This document shows positions 53,412 through 63,144 of a DNA stretch of 64,000 bases, in pieces; positions within the stretch are counted from its first letter, which is position 1; each line of letters starts with the position of its first letter. The notes under the pieces were generated by a model. The model was not told where the DNA came from, searched no databases, and saw only the letters and a list, made by a program, of their open reading frames with translations. This DNA is from Prevotella sp. P5-50. GTDB lineage: Bacteria; Bacteroidota; Bacteroidia; Bacteroidales; Bacteroidaceae. Location of the stretch: positions 1 through 64,000 of the forward strand of contig NZ_NPJA01000002.1 in the NCBI RefSeq assembly GCF_002251295.1, written 5' to 3'. A program made the translations under genes and the position numbers.

Positions 53412-54043
53412 AGGGCCAAGAAGTTTTTGAGGATTGTTTCGCCTGTCTTTCCACTCTTTTCCGGGTGGAACTGGCAGGCATAGAAATTGTCTTTTTGAAG
53501 TGCTGCCGAGTAGGGGAGGATATAGTCTGCCACGGCAGCCGTTTGCTGACAGAGGGGAACATAGTAGCTATGAACGAAGTAGGCGTAAGCCTCTCCTTCG
53601 CTTGGTCCGAAGGTTGGTAGTCCTTTGAAGAGGGCGCAAGGCGTATCGTGTCCGGTCGTGTCGGCAGATGGCTTGATAATCTTGTTCCATCCCATGCAGG
53701 GAACTTTGTCTTCGTGATGCTGTGGGCAGAATCGCTTCACTTCTGCATCAAAGATTCCTATGCAATCGACGTTGCCTTCTTCTGAGTGGCGGCAGAGTAG
53801 TTGTTGGCCGACGCAGATGCCGAGCACGGGCTGGCGCAACGAGCGGATTACTTCGTCGAGGCGTCGAGCCTTGAGGTATTCCATGGCACCGCGTGCTTCA
53901 CCTTGTCCAGGGAAGAGCACCCTGTCTGCCTGTTGCAGCGCTTCGGCAGAGTCGGTCAGCAGGGGTTCTATATCCAGTCTGCGTAGTGCGTTGACTACCG
54001 AGAAGATGTTGCCTGCATTGTATTTTACGATGGCTACCTGCAT
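53408..54043 (-). CDS. hisH: Imidazole glycerol phosphate synthase, glutaminase subunit
   Basis: A 211-residue class I glutamine amidotransferase: LFPGQGEARGAM oxyanion strand, nucleophile Cys in LGICVGQQLLC, and the His-Glu pair in CQFHPEKSG. It supplies ammonia to HisF. The first of four his genes in the order H-A-F-IE. The remaining his genes are not in the window. Confidence 0.96.
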   Translation of the reverse strand: MQVAIVKYNAGNIFSVVNALRRLDIEPLLTDSAEALQQADRVLFPGQGEARGAMEYLKARRLDEVIRSLRQPVLGICVGQQLLCRHSEEGNVDCIGIFDAEVKRFCPQHHEDKVPCMGWNKIIKPSADTTGHDTPCALFKGLPTFGPSEGEAYAYFVHSYYVPLCQQTAAVADYILPYSAALQKDNFYACQFHPEKSGKTGETILKNFLAL

Positions 54044-54044
54044 A

Positions 54045-54911
54045 TTATGAGAATATGATTGTCTTGTTTTTGAATGTCAGAATTTTACGCTGAATATGTT
54101 TGGACACAGCATGTGAGAGCACGATTTTCTCCAAGTCTTTACCTTTCAGCACGAGGCTTTCTGGTGTGTCTTTGTGGGAGATTCGTGTCACGTCCTGTTC
54201 GATGATGGGGCCTGCGTCGAGTTCTGCTGTTACATAATGACTGGTGGCTCCGATGATCTTCACACCACGTTCCCATGCTTGGTGGTAGGGCTTTGCGCCT
54301 ACGAAAGCCGGGAGGAATGAGTGGTGGATGTTGATGATATGGTTGGGGTAGGACTTAATCATATCATCGCTGATGATCTGCATGTATCGTGCGAGAACGA
54401 TGAAAGTGATTTTTTCTTTCTTGAGCAGTTCCATTTCAGCAGCCTCTACCTCGGCTTTGTTGGAGTGGTCTTTCTTGATGCTCCAGACATAATATGGAAT
54501 ATTGAATTGCTCTGCCACATAGCGCAGGTCTTCGTGGTTGGATACGATGCATGGAATGTCAACCTCCCATTCTCCGGCTTTCCAACGTGCCAACAGGTCG
54601 TAGAGGCAATGGCTCATTTTTGATACGAAGATGGCCATTCTTGGGCGTTTGTCAGAAAAATATAGGTTGCAGGTCATCTGGTAGCGTTGTGCGTAGAGTG
54701 TGTTGATATACTCTAAAATTTTTTCGCGTGGAATCGTGAAGCCTTCTAATTCCCATTCAATTCGCATGAAGAACATCCCGTCTTGTTTGTCAACATACTG
54801 ATCGAGGTATACGATGTTGCCTTGGTTGTCTGTGATAAAACGGGTCACTTCAGAGATAATGCCCTGTTGGTCGGGGCAATGTAGGAGCAGAATGGCTGTT
54901 GGTTTTTTCAT
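54045..54911 (-). CDS. purU: Formyltetrahydrofolate deformylase
   Basis: A 288-residue protein: N-terminal ACT domain (ILLLHCPDQQGIISEVTRFI) followed by a formyltransferase-fold domain with INIHHSFLPAFVGAKPYHQA and ELDAGPIIEQDVTR. It hydrolyses 10-formyl-THF to formate and THF, balancing one-carbon units with glycine and methionine. The Met at 54911 is used; the frame to 54953 reads through the promoter. It lies one base upstream of hisH, so it probably heads the purU-his run. Confidence 0.93.
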   Translation of the reverse strand: MKKPTAILLLHCPDQQGIISEVTRFITDNQGNIVYLDQYVDKQDGMFFMRIEWELEGFTIPREKILEYINTLYAQRYQMTCNLYFSDKRPRMAIFVSKMSHCLYDLLARWKAGEWEVDIPCIVSNHEDLRYVAEQFNIPYYVWSIKKDHSNKAEVEAAEMELLKKEKITFIVLARYMQIISDDMIKSYPNHIINIHHSFLPAFVGAKPYHQAWERGVKIIGATSHYVTAELDAGPIIEQDVTRISHKDTPESLVLKGKDLEKIVLSHAVSKHIQRKILTFKNKTIIFS

Positions 54912-54949
54912 TTTCTTTAAGGGTGTTTGTATCTTTGATTTAATTCCTT

Positions 54950-54982
54950 GCAAAGATACTGTTTTTTTGTTACATTACCAAA
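54950..54982 (-). promoter_or_regulatory. Promoter for purU and the his genes
   Basis: On the minus strand, TTTG (54979-54982), 20-base spacer, TATCTTTGC (54950-54958), 39 bases before the purU ATG. Confidence 0.75.
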
Positions 54983-55333
54983 GGTAATGAATGAAAAATG
55001 GCTATTCTGCAATTTCTTCTGCATAATAATGCTGTTTGCATTCTTTATGTGGGTAAATGCTGGCGGTCTTTGACCTGGTCTTCTTTGCCTCGGCAAAGCT
55101 CAAAAGTGAACTTTCAGCTCTTCTCTCGGCTTCGGGAAGCCGTCGGGATGGGGTCGGGATGTGGCGTTCGGATGTGGAAGGTAAATCGTAAGTATGTTTT
55201 GACGTAAATTTTGAATACGAAGATGCACATCAGGCAACCCTGTTGTATTACCTGATATGTATTATGTTTTTGTCAATAAGTGAGTTATACTTATTTGCTT
55301 GTAAAGTTCTGCGAGGTGGAAATATGACTGGGA
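54983..55333. other. Intergenic stretch between FHA gene and purU
   Basis: No gene is supported. It holds the perfect hairpin CTTTGCC-TC-GGCAAAG (55083-55098), repeat D copy 2 (55125-55161) and an imperfect inverted repeat ATCAGGCAA/TTACCTGAT (55229-55256) that could end the FHA transcript. Confidence 0.65.
55125..55161. repeat. Repeat D, copy 2
   Basis: CTCGGCTTCGGGAAGCCGTC followed by GGGATGGGGTCGGGATGT. It matches 23700-23738 in the same orientation with a few substitutions, including in the hairpin loop but not its arms. Confidence 0.75.
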
Positions 55334-55879
55334 TTATTCTTCTTCCTTTTGTGGGGTGCGCAGTATAATGCTTGTTGCACCAAGGGTGAAGAGAGTTCCG
55401 TCTTCAATACGTCTGCGCTCACGAGGTGAAAGCTCCACTTTGTCAACAAATGTTCCAGTATTGCTGTTGTTGTCGCTGAGTGTATATTGCAGTTCGCCAC
55501 GCTTGTTGCGACTTACCGTGATGGTACAATGATTGAGGTCCACGCTTGGGTCAACAGTTTCGAAAGCTGTGTTGATAGGATTTCCTTTTTGATAGCGTCC
55601 TATGACATTATCACCCATGCGTAGTGGTAATTCTTGCTTGTAGTGGAATACGTTTTCGATCACAACAATACTTCCGCAGTCTGTTTCCAGATTGGAGAAT
55701 TGTGCATTGGCAATTTCGTTCTCCTTACGTTGAGTTTCTCGGAGTTTTGAAACGCCGATTCTTATGCCAAACTGCTTTCCGCATTCGGCACATTGAAATA
55801 CCAGGGATTGTCCTGCTTCGTATTTTGTTTCGTCGAACGTGATATACGCATCACATTTTGGGCAACGGATACGCTTCAT
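55334..55879 (-). CDS. Zinc-ribbon and FHA-domain protein
   Basis: A 181-residue protein. The N-terminal zinc ribbon has Cys6/Cys9 and Cys30/Cys33 (RCPKCDA, FQCAECG), as in MJ0042-type fingers. The FHA domain (about 85-175) has MGDNVIGRYQKGNP, DLNHCTITVSRNKRG and SDNNSNTGTFVDKVEL, and so should bind phosphothreonine peptides. The partner kinase is not in the window. The start overlaps the stop of the upstream HU/SPOR gene by four bases, which points to a joint function. Confidence 0.85.
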   Translation of the reverse strand: MKRIRCPKCDAYITFDETKYEAGQSLVFQCAECGKQFGIRIGVSKLRETQRKENEIANAQFSNLETDCGSIVVIENVFHYKQELPLRMGDNVIGRYQKGNPINTAFETVDPSVDLNHCTITVSRNKRGELQYTLSDNNSNTGTFVDKVELSPRERRRIEDGTLFTLGATSIILRTPQKEEE

Positions 55880-57045
55880 ACATTAGTCTTTTTATAAACC
55901 CACGCTTCGGTGAAATCATCTTCAAAGCGGAGGTTGTTACGTTCACTATAGGCTTCGTCTTCAGTACGAAAATGTCCATAGGTCACTCTTACCACATTGT
56001 TGTGAATATAGATCTCCGTGTCTTTAAATCCACGGTCTTTGAGCTTCTTTACAAATTCTTCGGCATTGGCCTTCTTCACGCGACTTGCCAGAACCAAACA
56101 GTAGGGGCGTGCGGTATTGCTTGGACGGGTCACAGCCGGTTTCTCTGCGCTTTTTTCGCTGATAGCCTCTTTTTCTATTTTACGTACCGGCTCGCTATTG
56201 AGCTCTTGCGTATTTGTGGCGTCAGCTGCTGGTTCTTGAATCGTTTCCACTACGGACTTTGTAATAGCCGGCTTGTCAGACGCATCTTTATTGACCAGTT
56301 GATAGACCATGTCTTGCTTTAGTCCTGTGATGGCTTGCGAACTATAGTTGCTGTTGGCTATGGGCGTACTCATCATGAGGAAGAGAATGACAGATGCAGC
56401 CACGGCAACGGTATTGCGAATCCACGAGAGTTTGATACTGATGGTTCGCTCTTCGTCTTCGTCTTCATCCAAGATCTCAGTAAGGGTGGGCTGGGGGATT
56501 GCAACGCTCTTTGTTTGAGTTGCGGGCGTTTGTACCTTTGGAGCAGGAACGTCGGCTTTCGCAGTTTCTTCTGTCTTTTGGTTTGTGTCGGCAAGAGAGA
56601 GGCTTTCTGCTATTGGAGCAAGGTTGAAGGTGTTTAAGCCGTAAAGGTCTGGTGTCAAAATTCCTGCTTCACAGGGTGTGAAGAGGTATCCGCCTTCATC
56701 GTTGCCTGACAGCGTACCTATTCCGTCGAGTATATATGATCCTTGTTGAGCGATTGTTTCGCGCAACTCGGCCACTTCATTCTCGATGCGTTGTATGGCT
56801 TCGGGATAGCTGATGTCGTAGGCTTCCACGTATGACTGCGCCAAGAGCGAGTCGTTCATCTTGAGTTGCGGATTAAAGCCAAGAGTTCTCATTGGCGGAA
56901 TAAACGTATTGTCTGTTTCGTCAAAATGTGCGGATACATGATATGCTACGAAGCCTCCGAAATCGGGGACCACGACGCAATCGTTGTCAAGCAACAATAT
57001 CTCTAAATGTCTCTTCAGTTCAATCACGTGTGCAAAATTACTCAT
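55876..57045 (-). CDS. HU-CCDC81-like and SPOR-domain membrane protein
   Basis: A 389-residue protein. Residues 1-140 resemble the paired HU-like domains of bacterial CCDC81-type proteins (LLLDNDCVVVPDFGGFVAYHV; YILDGIGTLSGNDEGGYLFTP). A disordered stretch rich in P, T and E leads to one membrane span near 213-233 (TVAVAASVILFLMMSTPIAN). The C-terminal SPOR domain (about 308-387, YCLVLASRVKKANAEEFVKK) would bind denuded septal peptidoglycan. The layout suggests a cytoplasmic HU-like part linked across the inner membrane to the septum. Confidence 0.82.
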   Translation of the reverse strand: MSNFAHVIELKRHLEILLLDNDCVVVPDFGGFVAYHVSAHFDETDNTFIPPMRTLGFNPQLKMNDSLLAQSYVEAYDISYPEAIQRIENEVAELRETIAQQGSYILDGIGTLSGNDEGGYLFTPCEAGILTPDLYGLNTFNLAPIAESLSLADTNQKTEETAKADVPAPKVQTPATQTKSVAIPQPTLTEILDEDEDEERTISIKLSWIRNTVAVAASVILFLMMSTPIANSNYSSQAITGLKQDMVYQLVNKDASDKPAITKSVVETIQEPAADATNTQELNSEPVRKIEKEAISEKSAEKPAVTRPSNTARPYCLVLASRVKKANAEEFVKKLKDRGFKDTEIYIHNNVVRVTYGHFRTEDEAYSERNNLRFEDDFTEAWVYKKTNV

Positions 57046-57127
57046 TTTTTACGAGAATTACAAATAAAAATAAAGATAAAAGCGCTATAAAAGCAAAAAA
57101 AAATTTCCGTATTAAAAGAATAATTGT

Positions 57128-57136
57128 TACTTTTGC
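57128..57136 (+). promoter_or_regulatory. Promoter -7 box for ugd
   Basis: TACTTTTGC, 71 bases before the ATG. TTTC stands 20 bases upstream in place of TTTG. Confidence 0.6.
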
Positions 57137-57207
57137 AAACATAAAACCACAAAAAAAGAGATAGGTGGCTTATGTCAGTCTCTTTATAATAATATTAATT
57201 AAGGAAT

Positions 57208-58524
57208 ATGAATATAGCAATTGTTGGAACTGGTTACGTGGGTCTTGTATCGGGTACTTGTTTTGCCGATACGGGAGCTAATGTGACGTGTGTGGACGTT
57301 GATGCCGGCAAAATCGAGCGACTAAAGAATGGGGAGATTCCCATTTATGAGCCCGGACTTGACGAACTTGTTAAGAAGAATGTGGCAGCCGGTCGTCTGA
57401 AGTTCACTACCGATTTAACTGCTGTACTTGATGATGTGCAGATTGTATTTTCGGCTGTTGGAACACCTCCCGATGAGGATGGTTCTGCAGACCTTAAATA
57501 TGTATTGCAAGTTGCACGCACCATCGGTCAGAATCTGAATCATTATGTGGTTGTGGTTACCAAATCGACAGTTCCTGTTGGTACGGCCCGTAAGGTGCGC
57601 AAGGCTATAGAGGAAGAGCTTGCCAAGCGTGGAGTGGATGTTCCTTTCGATGTGGCGTCTAATCCTGAGTTCCTCAAAGAGGGAAATGCTATTAAGGATT
57701 TCATGTCTCCCGACCGTGTAGTGGTTGGTGTGGAGAGTGAACAGGCCAAGAAGGTGCTTACAAAACTCTATAAGCCATTTCTTATCAATAACTTCCGTGT
57801 CATCTTTATGGATATTCCGTCTGCGGAAATGACTAAATACGCAGCCAATTCCATGCTTGCCACGCGTATTTCATTTATGAACGATATTGCCAACCTTTGT
57901 GAACGCGTGGGTGCGGATGTCAATATGGTGCGTGCAGGAATAGGAGCAGATACCCGCATTGGCCGCAAGTTCCTCTATGCAGGTTGTGGCTATGGTGGAA
58001 GTTGTTTTCCTAAAGATGTGAAGGCGCTGATCAAAACTGCCGATCAAAACGGCTATTCCATGGAGGTGCTCAAGGCGGTGGAGCGCGTCAACGAGCGTCA
58101 GAAGAGCATACTCTTCGATAAACTGAAACGTGCTTTCGACGGAGAGTCGCTTGAAGGTAAGACGATTGCCCTTTGGGGACTTTCGTTCAAGCCGGAAACC
58201 GACGATATGCGTGAGTCCACAGCACTCGTCATGATCGGATTGCTGCTTGAGGCAGGATGTACGGTTCGTGCCTACGACCCTGTGGCCATGGCAGAGTGTA
58301 AGCGTCGTATCGGCGATAGTATTTCTTATTGCCGTGATATGTATGACGCTGTACTTGAAGCAGATGCACTTCTGTTGCTGACCGAATGGAAAGAGTTTCG
58401 CTTGCCCACCTGGGGAGTGATTCGTAAGGCCATGCGACGCCCGCTGGTCATCGACGGTCGTAATATTTTTGATAGCGAGGAACTTGAAGAAAATGGATTT
58501 GAATATCATTGTATTGGTAAGTGA
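57208..58524 (+). CDS. ugd: UDP-glucose 6-dehydrogenase
   Basis: A 438-residue NAD-dependent enzyme that oxidises UDP-glucose to UDP-glucuronate for capsule or exopolysaccharide. GTGYVG (7-12) binds NAD, the catalytic Cys266 lies in GYGGSCFPKD, and GLSFKPETDDMRES is in the C-terminal domain. A UDP-N-acetylmannosamine dehydrogenase is less likely because the Ugd-type SNPEFLKEG motif is present. The stop abuts the start of the next gene. Confidence 0.93.
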   Translation: MNIAIVGTGYVGLVSGTCFADTGANVTCVDVDAGKIERLKNGEIPIYEPGLDELVKKNVAAGRLKFTTDLTAVLDDVQIVFSAVGTPPDEDGSADLKYVLQVARTIGQNLNHYVVVVTKSTVPVGTARKVRKAIEEELAKRGVDVPFDVASNPEFLKEGNAIKDFMSPDRVVVGVESEQAKKVLTKLYKPFLINNFRVIFMDIPSAEMTKYAANSMLATRISFMNDIANLCERVGADVNMVRAGIGADTRIGRKFLYAGCGYGGSCFPKDVKALIKTADQNGYSMEVLKAVERVNERQKSILFDKLKRAFDGESLEGKTIALWGLSFKPETDDMRESTALVMIGLLLEAGCTVRAYDPVAMAECKRRIGDSISYCRDMYDAVLEADALLLLTEWKEFRLPTWGVIRKAMRRPLVIDGRNIFDSEELEENGFEYHCIGK

Positions 58525-59331
58525 ATGTGTAAATTGAAATATATTCTTTGTCTCGTTGTGTCTGTCTTTCTATCTGTCGGTTGTAAACAACAATCGGCTG
58601 GTCAAGTAGAAGAGCGTGCGGAAAGCAAGCAAGCCAAACAGTTGTTGCAAGGCGTTTGGATGGATCAGGAATCAGAGATGGTGGTCTTCAAGATGCAGGG
58701 CGATACCGTCTATTTTCCTGACTCTACCAGTGTGCCTGCCTATTTCCGTGTGATCAACGACACCTTGTTTATTGGCGACAACGACATCAAATATCCTATC
58801 GTCAAGCAAATGCCCCATGTATTGTGGTTCAAGAATGCCGGAGGTGACGTGGTGAAACTTGTCAAGAGTACCGATCCGGAAGACGCGAATGTCTTTAAGC
58901 GAAAACGCCACGGCAAGGTTCTTACAAGCAGACAGATCACAAAGACCGATACCGTGGTGATGTACGACAATAACCGCTATCATTGTTATGTGGCAGTCAA
59001 TCCGTCCAAATACAAGGTGACGAAAAACAGTTATAATGACGACGGACTTCAAGTGGAGAATGTCTATTACGACAATATTATCCATCTGAGTATCTTCCAG
59101 GGTTCAGCACGCGTTTATTCACAGGATTTCCGCAAACAGATGTTTGAAAAATATGTGCCCAAAGGTGTCTTGGAACAGTCGGTATTGGGAAATTTGGAAT
59201 ATGATAAGGTCGGTGCCGACGGATTCCGTTTCTTGGCAACCATAGGAATTCCAGATGATGCCAGTTGTTATCAGGCAGAAGTCGTTGTATCGCTGAATGG
59301 CAAAATGTCTATTAAACAAATGAATTATTGA
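58525..59331 (+). CDS. DUF4738 family lipoprotein
   Basis: A 268-residue protein with a lipoprotein signal (LVVSVFLSVGC, Cys20) and a mature domain of mainly beta character (GVWMDQESEMVVFKMQGDTV, YFRVINDTLFIGDND). It resembles Bacteroidales lipoproteins annotated DUF4738; no function is known. It begins at the base after the ugd stop, so the two are co-transcribed. Confidence 0.75.
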   Translation: MCKLKYILCLVVSVFLSVGCKQQSAGQVEERAESKQAKQLLQGVWMDQESEMVVFKMQGDTVYFPDSTSVPAYFRVINDTLFIGDNDIKYPIVKQMPHVLWFKNAGGDVVKLVKSTDPEDANVFKRKRHGKVLTSRQITKTDTVVMYDNNRYHCYVAVNPSKYKVTKNSYNDDGLQVENVYYDNIIHLSIFQGSARVYSQDFRKQMFEKYVPKGVLEQSVLGNLEYDKVGADGFRFLATIGIPDDASCYQAEVVVSLNGKMSIKQMNY

Positions 59332-59346
59332 TAAGGCGTTAAAAAG

Positions 59347-60105
59347 ATGAAAGTCACGCTGTTACAGATTGACTCTAAATGGATGGATGAACGCGGGAAT
59401 ATCTTGCGTGCAACAGCTCTTATGGACTCCCAGCCAGGAAGCGATTTATATGTCTTGCCGGAAATGTGGAGTACCGGATTTGTAACAGACACCATGGAGA
59501 ATGTTCCAGATGAAAAGCATAGCGTGGCTTTGCAGTGGATGAAGGAAGAAGCGGCACGGCGCCGTTGTGCCATCTGTGGCAGTCTTGCCGTACGAGATGA
59601 TGAAGGGGCATATCGCAACCGACTTTATTTTGTTGACGGACGTCATGACCGTGTGGCGTATTATGACAAGCATCATCTTTTCTCTTATGGCGGCGAAAAC
59701 CTACATTATACTCCCGGACAGCATCACACCATTGTCGCGTATGAAGGAATGAGAATCCTTCTGCTGACCTGTTACGACCTGCGCTTCCCCTGCTGGATAC
59801 GTTATGCAGACGATCGGGCGTATGATGTCATCCTCTTGGTGGCTAATTGGCCCCAAGGTCGCCAATCGGCTTGGCAGATACTTACAGCCGCCCGGGCTAT
59901 AGAGAATCAATCCTATTTCATAGGAGTCAACAGGGTCGGTGACGATTTAGTCACACATTATATTGGTGGGAGTTGCGCCATTGACCCTATCGGTCGCACG
60001 ATGGTTTCTCTTGGCGATACAGCAGAGGCTGTCAGCGTAGCACTCTCACAGTCAGAACTGTTAAGAAGACGTGAAAAATTCCCTGTGCTCGATGACCGTG
60101 ATTGA
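59347..60105 (+). CDS. Carbon-nitrogen hydrolase (omega-amidase type)
   Basis: A 252-residue nitrilase-superfamily enzyme. The Glu-Lys-Cys triad is Glu39 (VLPEMWSTGF), Lys108 (YYDKHHLFSYG) and Cys142 (LLTCYDLRFP). MWSTGF and the DKHHLF context fit YafV/omega-amidase, which hydrolyses alpha-ketoglutaramate and similar metabolites in metabolite repair. The gene starts 15 bases after the lipoprotein gene. Confidence 0.88.
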   Translation: MKVTLLQIDSKWMDERGNILRATALMDSQPGSDLYVLPEMWSTGFVTDTMENVPDEKHSVALQWMKEEAARRRCAICGSLAVRDDEGAYRNRLYFVDGRHDRVAYYDKHHLFSYGGENLHYTPGQHHTIVAYEGMRILLLTCYDLRFPCWIRYADDRAYDVILLVANWPQGRQSAWQILTAARAIENQSYFIGVNRVGDDLVTHYIGGSCAIDPIGRTMVSLGDTAEAVSVALSQSELLRRREKFPVLDDRD

Positions 60106-60122
60106 AATATTCTCCAAAAACG

Positions 60123-60153
60123 TTGCGCATTTGCTGAAAATAGCCTACCTTTG
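60123..60153 (+). promoter_or_regulatory. Promoter for nhaD
   Basis: TTG at 60123-60125, 20-base spacer, TACCTTTG at 60146-60153, 31 bases before the ATG. Confidence 0.65.
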
Positions 60154-60183
60154 TAGTCGCAACAAAATAAAAGGCGTAAACCT

Positions 60184-61554
60184 ATGACACTGATTATCGT
60201 ACTCATGTTCGTTGCGGCATATTTGCTGATTGCCACTGGTCATTTTACCGGTGTCAACAAAGCTGCAATTGCCATGTTCCTTGGCACGGCTGGATGGGTG
60301 GTCTATGTTTGTTATGGCACAGACTTTGTCATGCAGCAACACCCTGCGGATTACCTCGAATACCTATCAGGCCGCACTCCAAATAGTGAAACAGTCAAGT
60401 ATTTCATTTGCGAGAATGTCTTCTTGAAGTATGTAGGCAAGGCTGCGGCAATCGTTATGTTCTTGTTGGCCACCATGTCGATTATCGAACTGTTGAACAA
60501 CAACGGATGCTTCGATTTCATTTCCGAATGGATCCGGACACGCAACTCCAAACGATTACTGTGGACCATTACCCTGGCCACTTTCATCATCTCTGCCAAT
60601 CTTGACAACCTTACCACCACTACGATGATGCTTGTCATCATGAATAATGTTTTGCAGAGCGGACGCCAACGGATGCTCGTAGGTTCTGCCATTGTGCTTG
60701 CTGCAACTTGTGGCGGATGCTTTACGGTAATAGGTGATCCCGTCGGACTTATCCTATGGGGCGATGGCGTGGTTACCGCCAGCCATTTCTCAGCCTATAT
60801 GCTGTTGCCTGCCCTGATAGCCTGGATAGTTCCTACTATGCTCATCAATCGTGAGTTGCCCGACCGCCTCGATACCGAGTGGATAGCCTCTCCTTACCGT
60901 GGTGACGATACTCGCCTGAACCGTTGGCAACGATTGGTCATGCTCTTTGTGGGCATCGGCGGATTGTGGTTCATCCCAACATTTCACAATATCACCAAAC
61001 TATCCCCCTTCTTAGGCGCTTTGTGCGTCTTGAGCGTGCTTTGGCTTGTCAACGAAGCTTTCAACCGCCGATTGATGAATGCCGATCAGATGGCGCAGCG
61101 TCGCATCCCCCGTGCCTTACAATATGGCACCATCCAGCAAATCTTGTTTGTCATGGGAATCATGATGGGCATGGGTGTCATGCTTGAAACGGGAGTGCTT
61201 GGCGATATAGGCATTTGGTTGGCAGAAACATTCCATAACAATTGGTTGCTTGGCATTGGAGCAGGACTGCTTAGTGCCGTGGCAGACTCCTTTACCGTGG
61301 GCTTAACCCATATCATGCTCTATCCTCTGGCAGAGAGTGGGGAGATGGCGGTAAACGGAGCATATTGGATGATTATGGTGTTCTCAACGGCTGTAGGCGG
61401 ATGCCTGCTTTGTGTAGGATCGGTCAGCGGTGTGGCACTCATGAAGATGGAACATGTTCGTTTGGGATGGTATCTGCGCCATCTCACATCGAAAGTTGCA
61501 GTAGGATGGTTGTTGGGACTTGCCGTCTTGTGGGCAGAAATACACCTATTATAA
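60184..61554 (+). CDS. nhaD: NhaD-type sodium/proton antiporter
   Basis: A 456-residue ion-transporter-superfamily protein with about 12 hydrophobic segments. ISANLDNLTTTTMMLVIMNN and CGGCFTVIGDPVGLILWGDG are the paired re-entrant signatures of NhaD; LLSAVADSFTVGLTHIMLYP is the second half. It exchanges Na+ or Li+ for H+ across the inner membrane. Confidence 0.88.
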   Translation: MTLIIVLMFVAAYLLIATGHFTGVNKAAIAMFLGTAGWVVYVCYGTDFVMQQHPADYLEYLSGRTPNSETVKYFICENVFLKYVGKAAAIVMFLLATMSIIELLNNNGCFDFISEWIRTRNSKRLLWTITLATFIISANLDNLTTTTMMLVIMNNVLQSGRQRMLVGSAIVLAATCGGCFTVIGDPVGLILWGDGVVTASHFSAYMLLPALIAWIVPTMLINRELPDRLDTEWIASPYRGDDTRLNRWQRLVMLFVGIGGLWFIPTFHNITKLSPFLGALCVLSVLWLVNEAFNRRLMNADQMAQRRIPRALQYGTIQQILFVMGIMMGMGVMLETGVLGDIGIWLAETFHNNWLLGIGAGLLSAVADSFTVGLTHIMLYPLAESGEMAVNGAYWMIMVFSTAVGGCLLCVGSVSGVALMKMEHVRLGWYLRHLTSKVAVGWLLGLAVLWAEIHLL

Positions 61555-61589
61555 TATTAAGAAGGATAACTCATTAATACCATATTATT

Positions 61590-62567
61590 ATGTCTAAGAT
61601 TAAAACAATAGGAATACTTACATCGGGAGGAGATGCTCCCGGTATGAATGCAGCCATTCGCGCCGTCACCCGTTCGGGTATCTGCAATGGACTTAGTGTA
61701 AAAGGCATCTACCGCGGTTACGACGGACTGATCAAAGACGAAGTGAAATCGTTCACGACTGAGGATGTGAGTGGCATTATCACGCGAGGCGGTACCATCC
61801 TGAAAACTGCCCGTTCCAAGGAGTTTATGACTCCTGAAGGCATGCAGAAGGCATACGAAACATGTATCAAGGAAGAGATAGATGCCCTTGTGGTCATCGG
61901 CGGTAATGGTTCGTTGACCGGTGCACGCAATTTTGCTATGGAGTACGACTTCCCCGTAGTGGGACTTCCAGGCACTATTGACAACGACCTTTACGGTACT
62001 GACTCAACCATCGGCTACGATACTACGATGAATACCATCATGGAGTGTGTCGATCGCATTCGCGATACTGCTAACTCCCACGAACGCATCTTCTTCATCG
62101 AAGTCATGGGTCGTGACGCTGGTTTCCTTGCTCAAAACTCAGCCATTGCCTGTGGTGCAGAGGCAGCCATCATTCCTGAGGAATCTACCGATGTCGATCA
62201 GCTCGCACGTTTCATGGAGCGCGGCATCCGAAAGTCTAAGAAATCATGTATCGTCATCGTTTCCGAGAGTCCCAAATGCGGTGCGCTCTACTATGCAGAC
62301 CGTGTGAAGAAGGAATTCCCTGAGTTTGACGTGAGAGTATCTATTCTGGGACATTTGCAGCGAGGTGGAAGTCCCTCCGCCCACGACCGCATCCTGGCCT
62401 CCCGTACTGGCGTAGGAGCCATCAAGGCACTGATGCAGGGCCAGCGCAATGTGATGATTGGCGTGCGCAATAACGAAGTGGTCTTTGTGCCATTCAGCGA
62501 AGCCATCCGCAGCGACAAACCATTAAACAAAGGACTGATCAAGGTGCTTGATGAACTGAGCATCTGA
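61590..62567 (+). CDS. pfkA: 6-phosphofructokinase
   Basis: A 325-residue ATP-type [18 protein letters not shown] (11-25), [25 protein letters not shown] with the catalytic Asp, and [11 protein letters not shown]. The TIDND and GGDAPGMN forms and the Gly in GNGS indicate ATP rather than PPi as donor. It phosphorylates fructose-6-phosphate in glycolysis, the reverse of the step catalysed by fbp elsewhere in this window. Confidence 0.94.
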   Translation: MSKIKTIGILTSGGDAPGMNAAIRAVTRSGICNGLSVKGIYRGYDGLIKDEVKSFTTEDVSGIITRGGTILKTARSKEFMTPEGMQKAYETCIKEEIDALVVIGGNGSLTGARNFAMEYDFPVVGLPGTIDNDLYGTDSTIGYDTTMNTIMECVDRIRDTANSHERIFFIEVMGRDAGFLAQNSAIACGAEAAIIPEESTDVDQLARFMERGIRKSKKSCIVIVSESPKCGALYYADRVKKEFPEFDVRVSILGHLQRGGSPSAHDRILASRTGVGAIKALMQGQRNVMIGVRNNEVVFVPFSEAIRSDKPLNKGLIKVLDELSI

Positions 62568-62619
62568 TCTGGACGGACCTTGTTGACAATCCCATCATAA
62601 TAAGTTATAAACACAGCAT

Positions 62620-63144
62620 ATGGAATTTAAGGATTTAGTACAGATGCGTCGTTCCCACCGTAAGTTTACCGAACAGGAAATCGACGGAGACGATGTAAAG
62701 ACAATATTGCGTGCCGGACTGATGTCACCCACCTCCAAGGGTCAGCGCTCCTGGCAGTTTGTCGTGGTTGACGACAAGACCGACCTGGAAAAACTTTCCG
62801 ACGCCAAAGATTTGGGCGGACAGTTTCTGAAGGGTGCTGCATTAGCCATTGTTGTGCTGGGTGATCCCCTGCAGAACGACTGTTGGGTGGAAGACGGTTC
62901 TATTGCTGCCATTTCCATGCAGTATCAGGCAGAGGCCCTCGGACTTGGTTCATGCTGGGTGCAGATGAGAGGCAGAGGACTTTCCGACGGTACAAGTGCC
63001 GATACGGTTATCCAGGGTGTGCTCGACATTCCCGAAAACCTTCATTGCCTCTGCATCTTGGCAGTCGGTCATAAAGCAGACGAACGCAAGCCTCAGAATG
63101 AAGACCGGCTGAAGTGGGAGAACGTACACCTCAACAAGTTCTGA
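62620..63144 (+). CDS. Nitroreductase family protein
   Basis: A 174-residue FMN oxidoreductase starting MEFKDLVQMRRSHRKFTEQE, with LMSPTSKGQRSWQFVV and EALGLGSCWVQMRGR. It is a distant paralogue of the protein at 12862. The substrate is unknown. Its stop overlaps the next start by one base (TGATG). Confidence 0.86.
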   Translation: MEFKDLVQMRRSHRKFTEQEIDGDDVKTILRAGLMSPTSKGQRSWQFVVVDDKTDLEKLSDAKDLGGQFLKGAALAIVVLGDPLQNDCWVEDGSIAAISMQYQAEALGLGSCWVQMRGRGLSDGTSADTVIQGVLDIPENLHCLCILAVGHKADERKPQNEDRLKWENVHLNKF

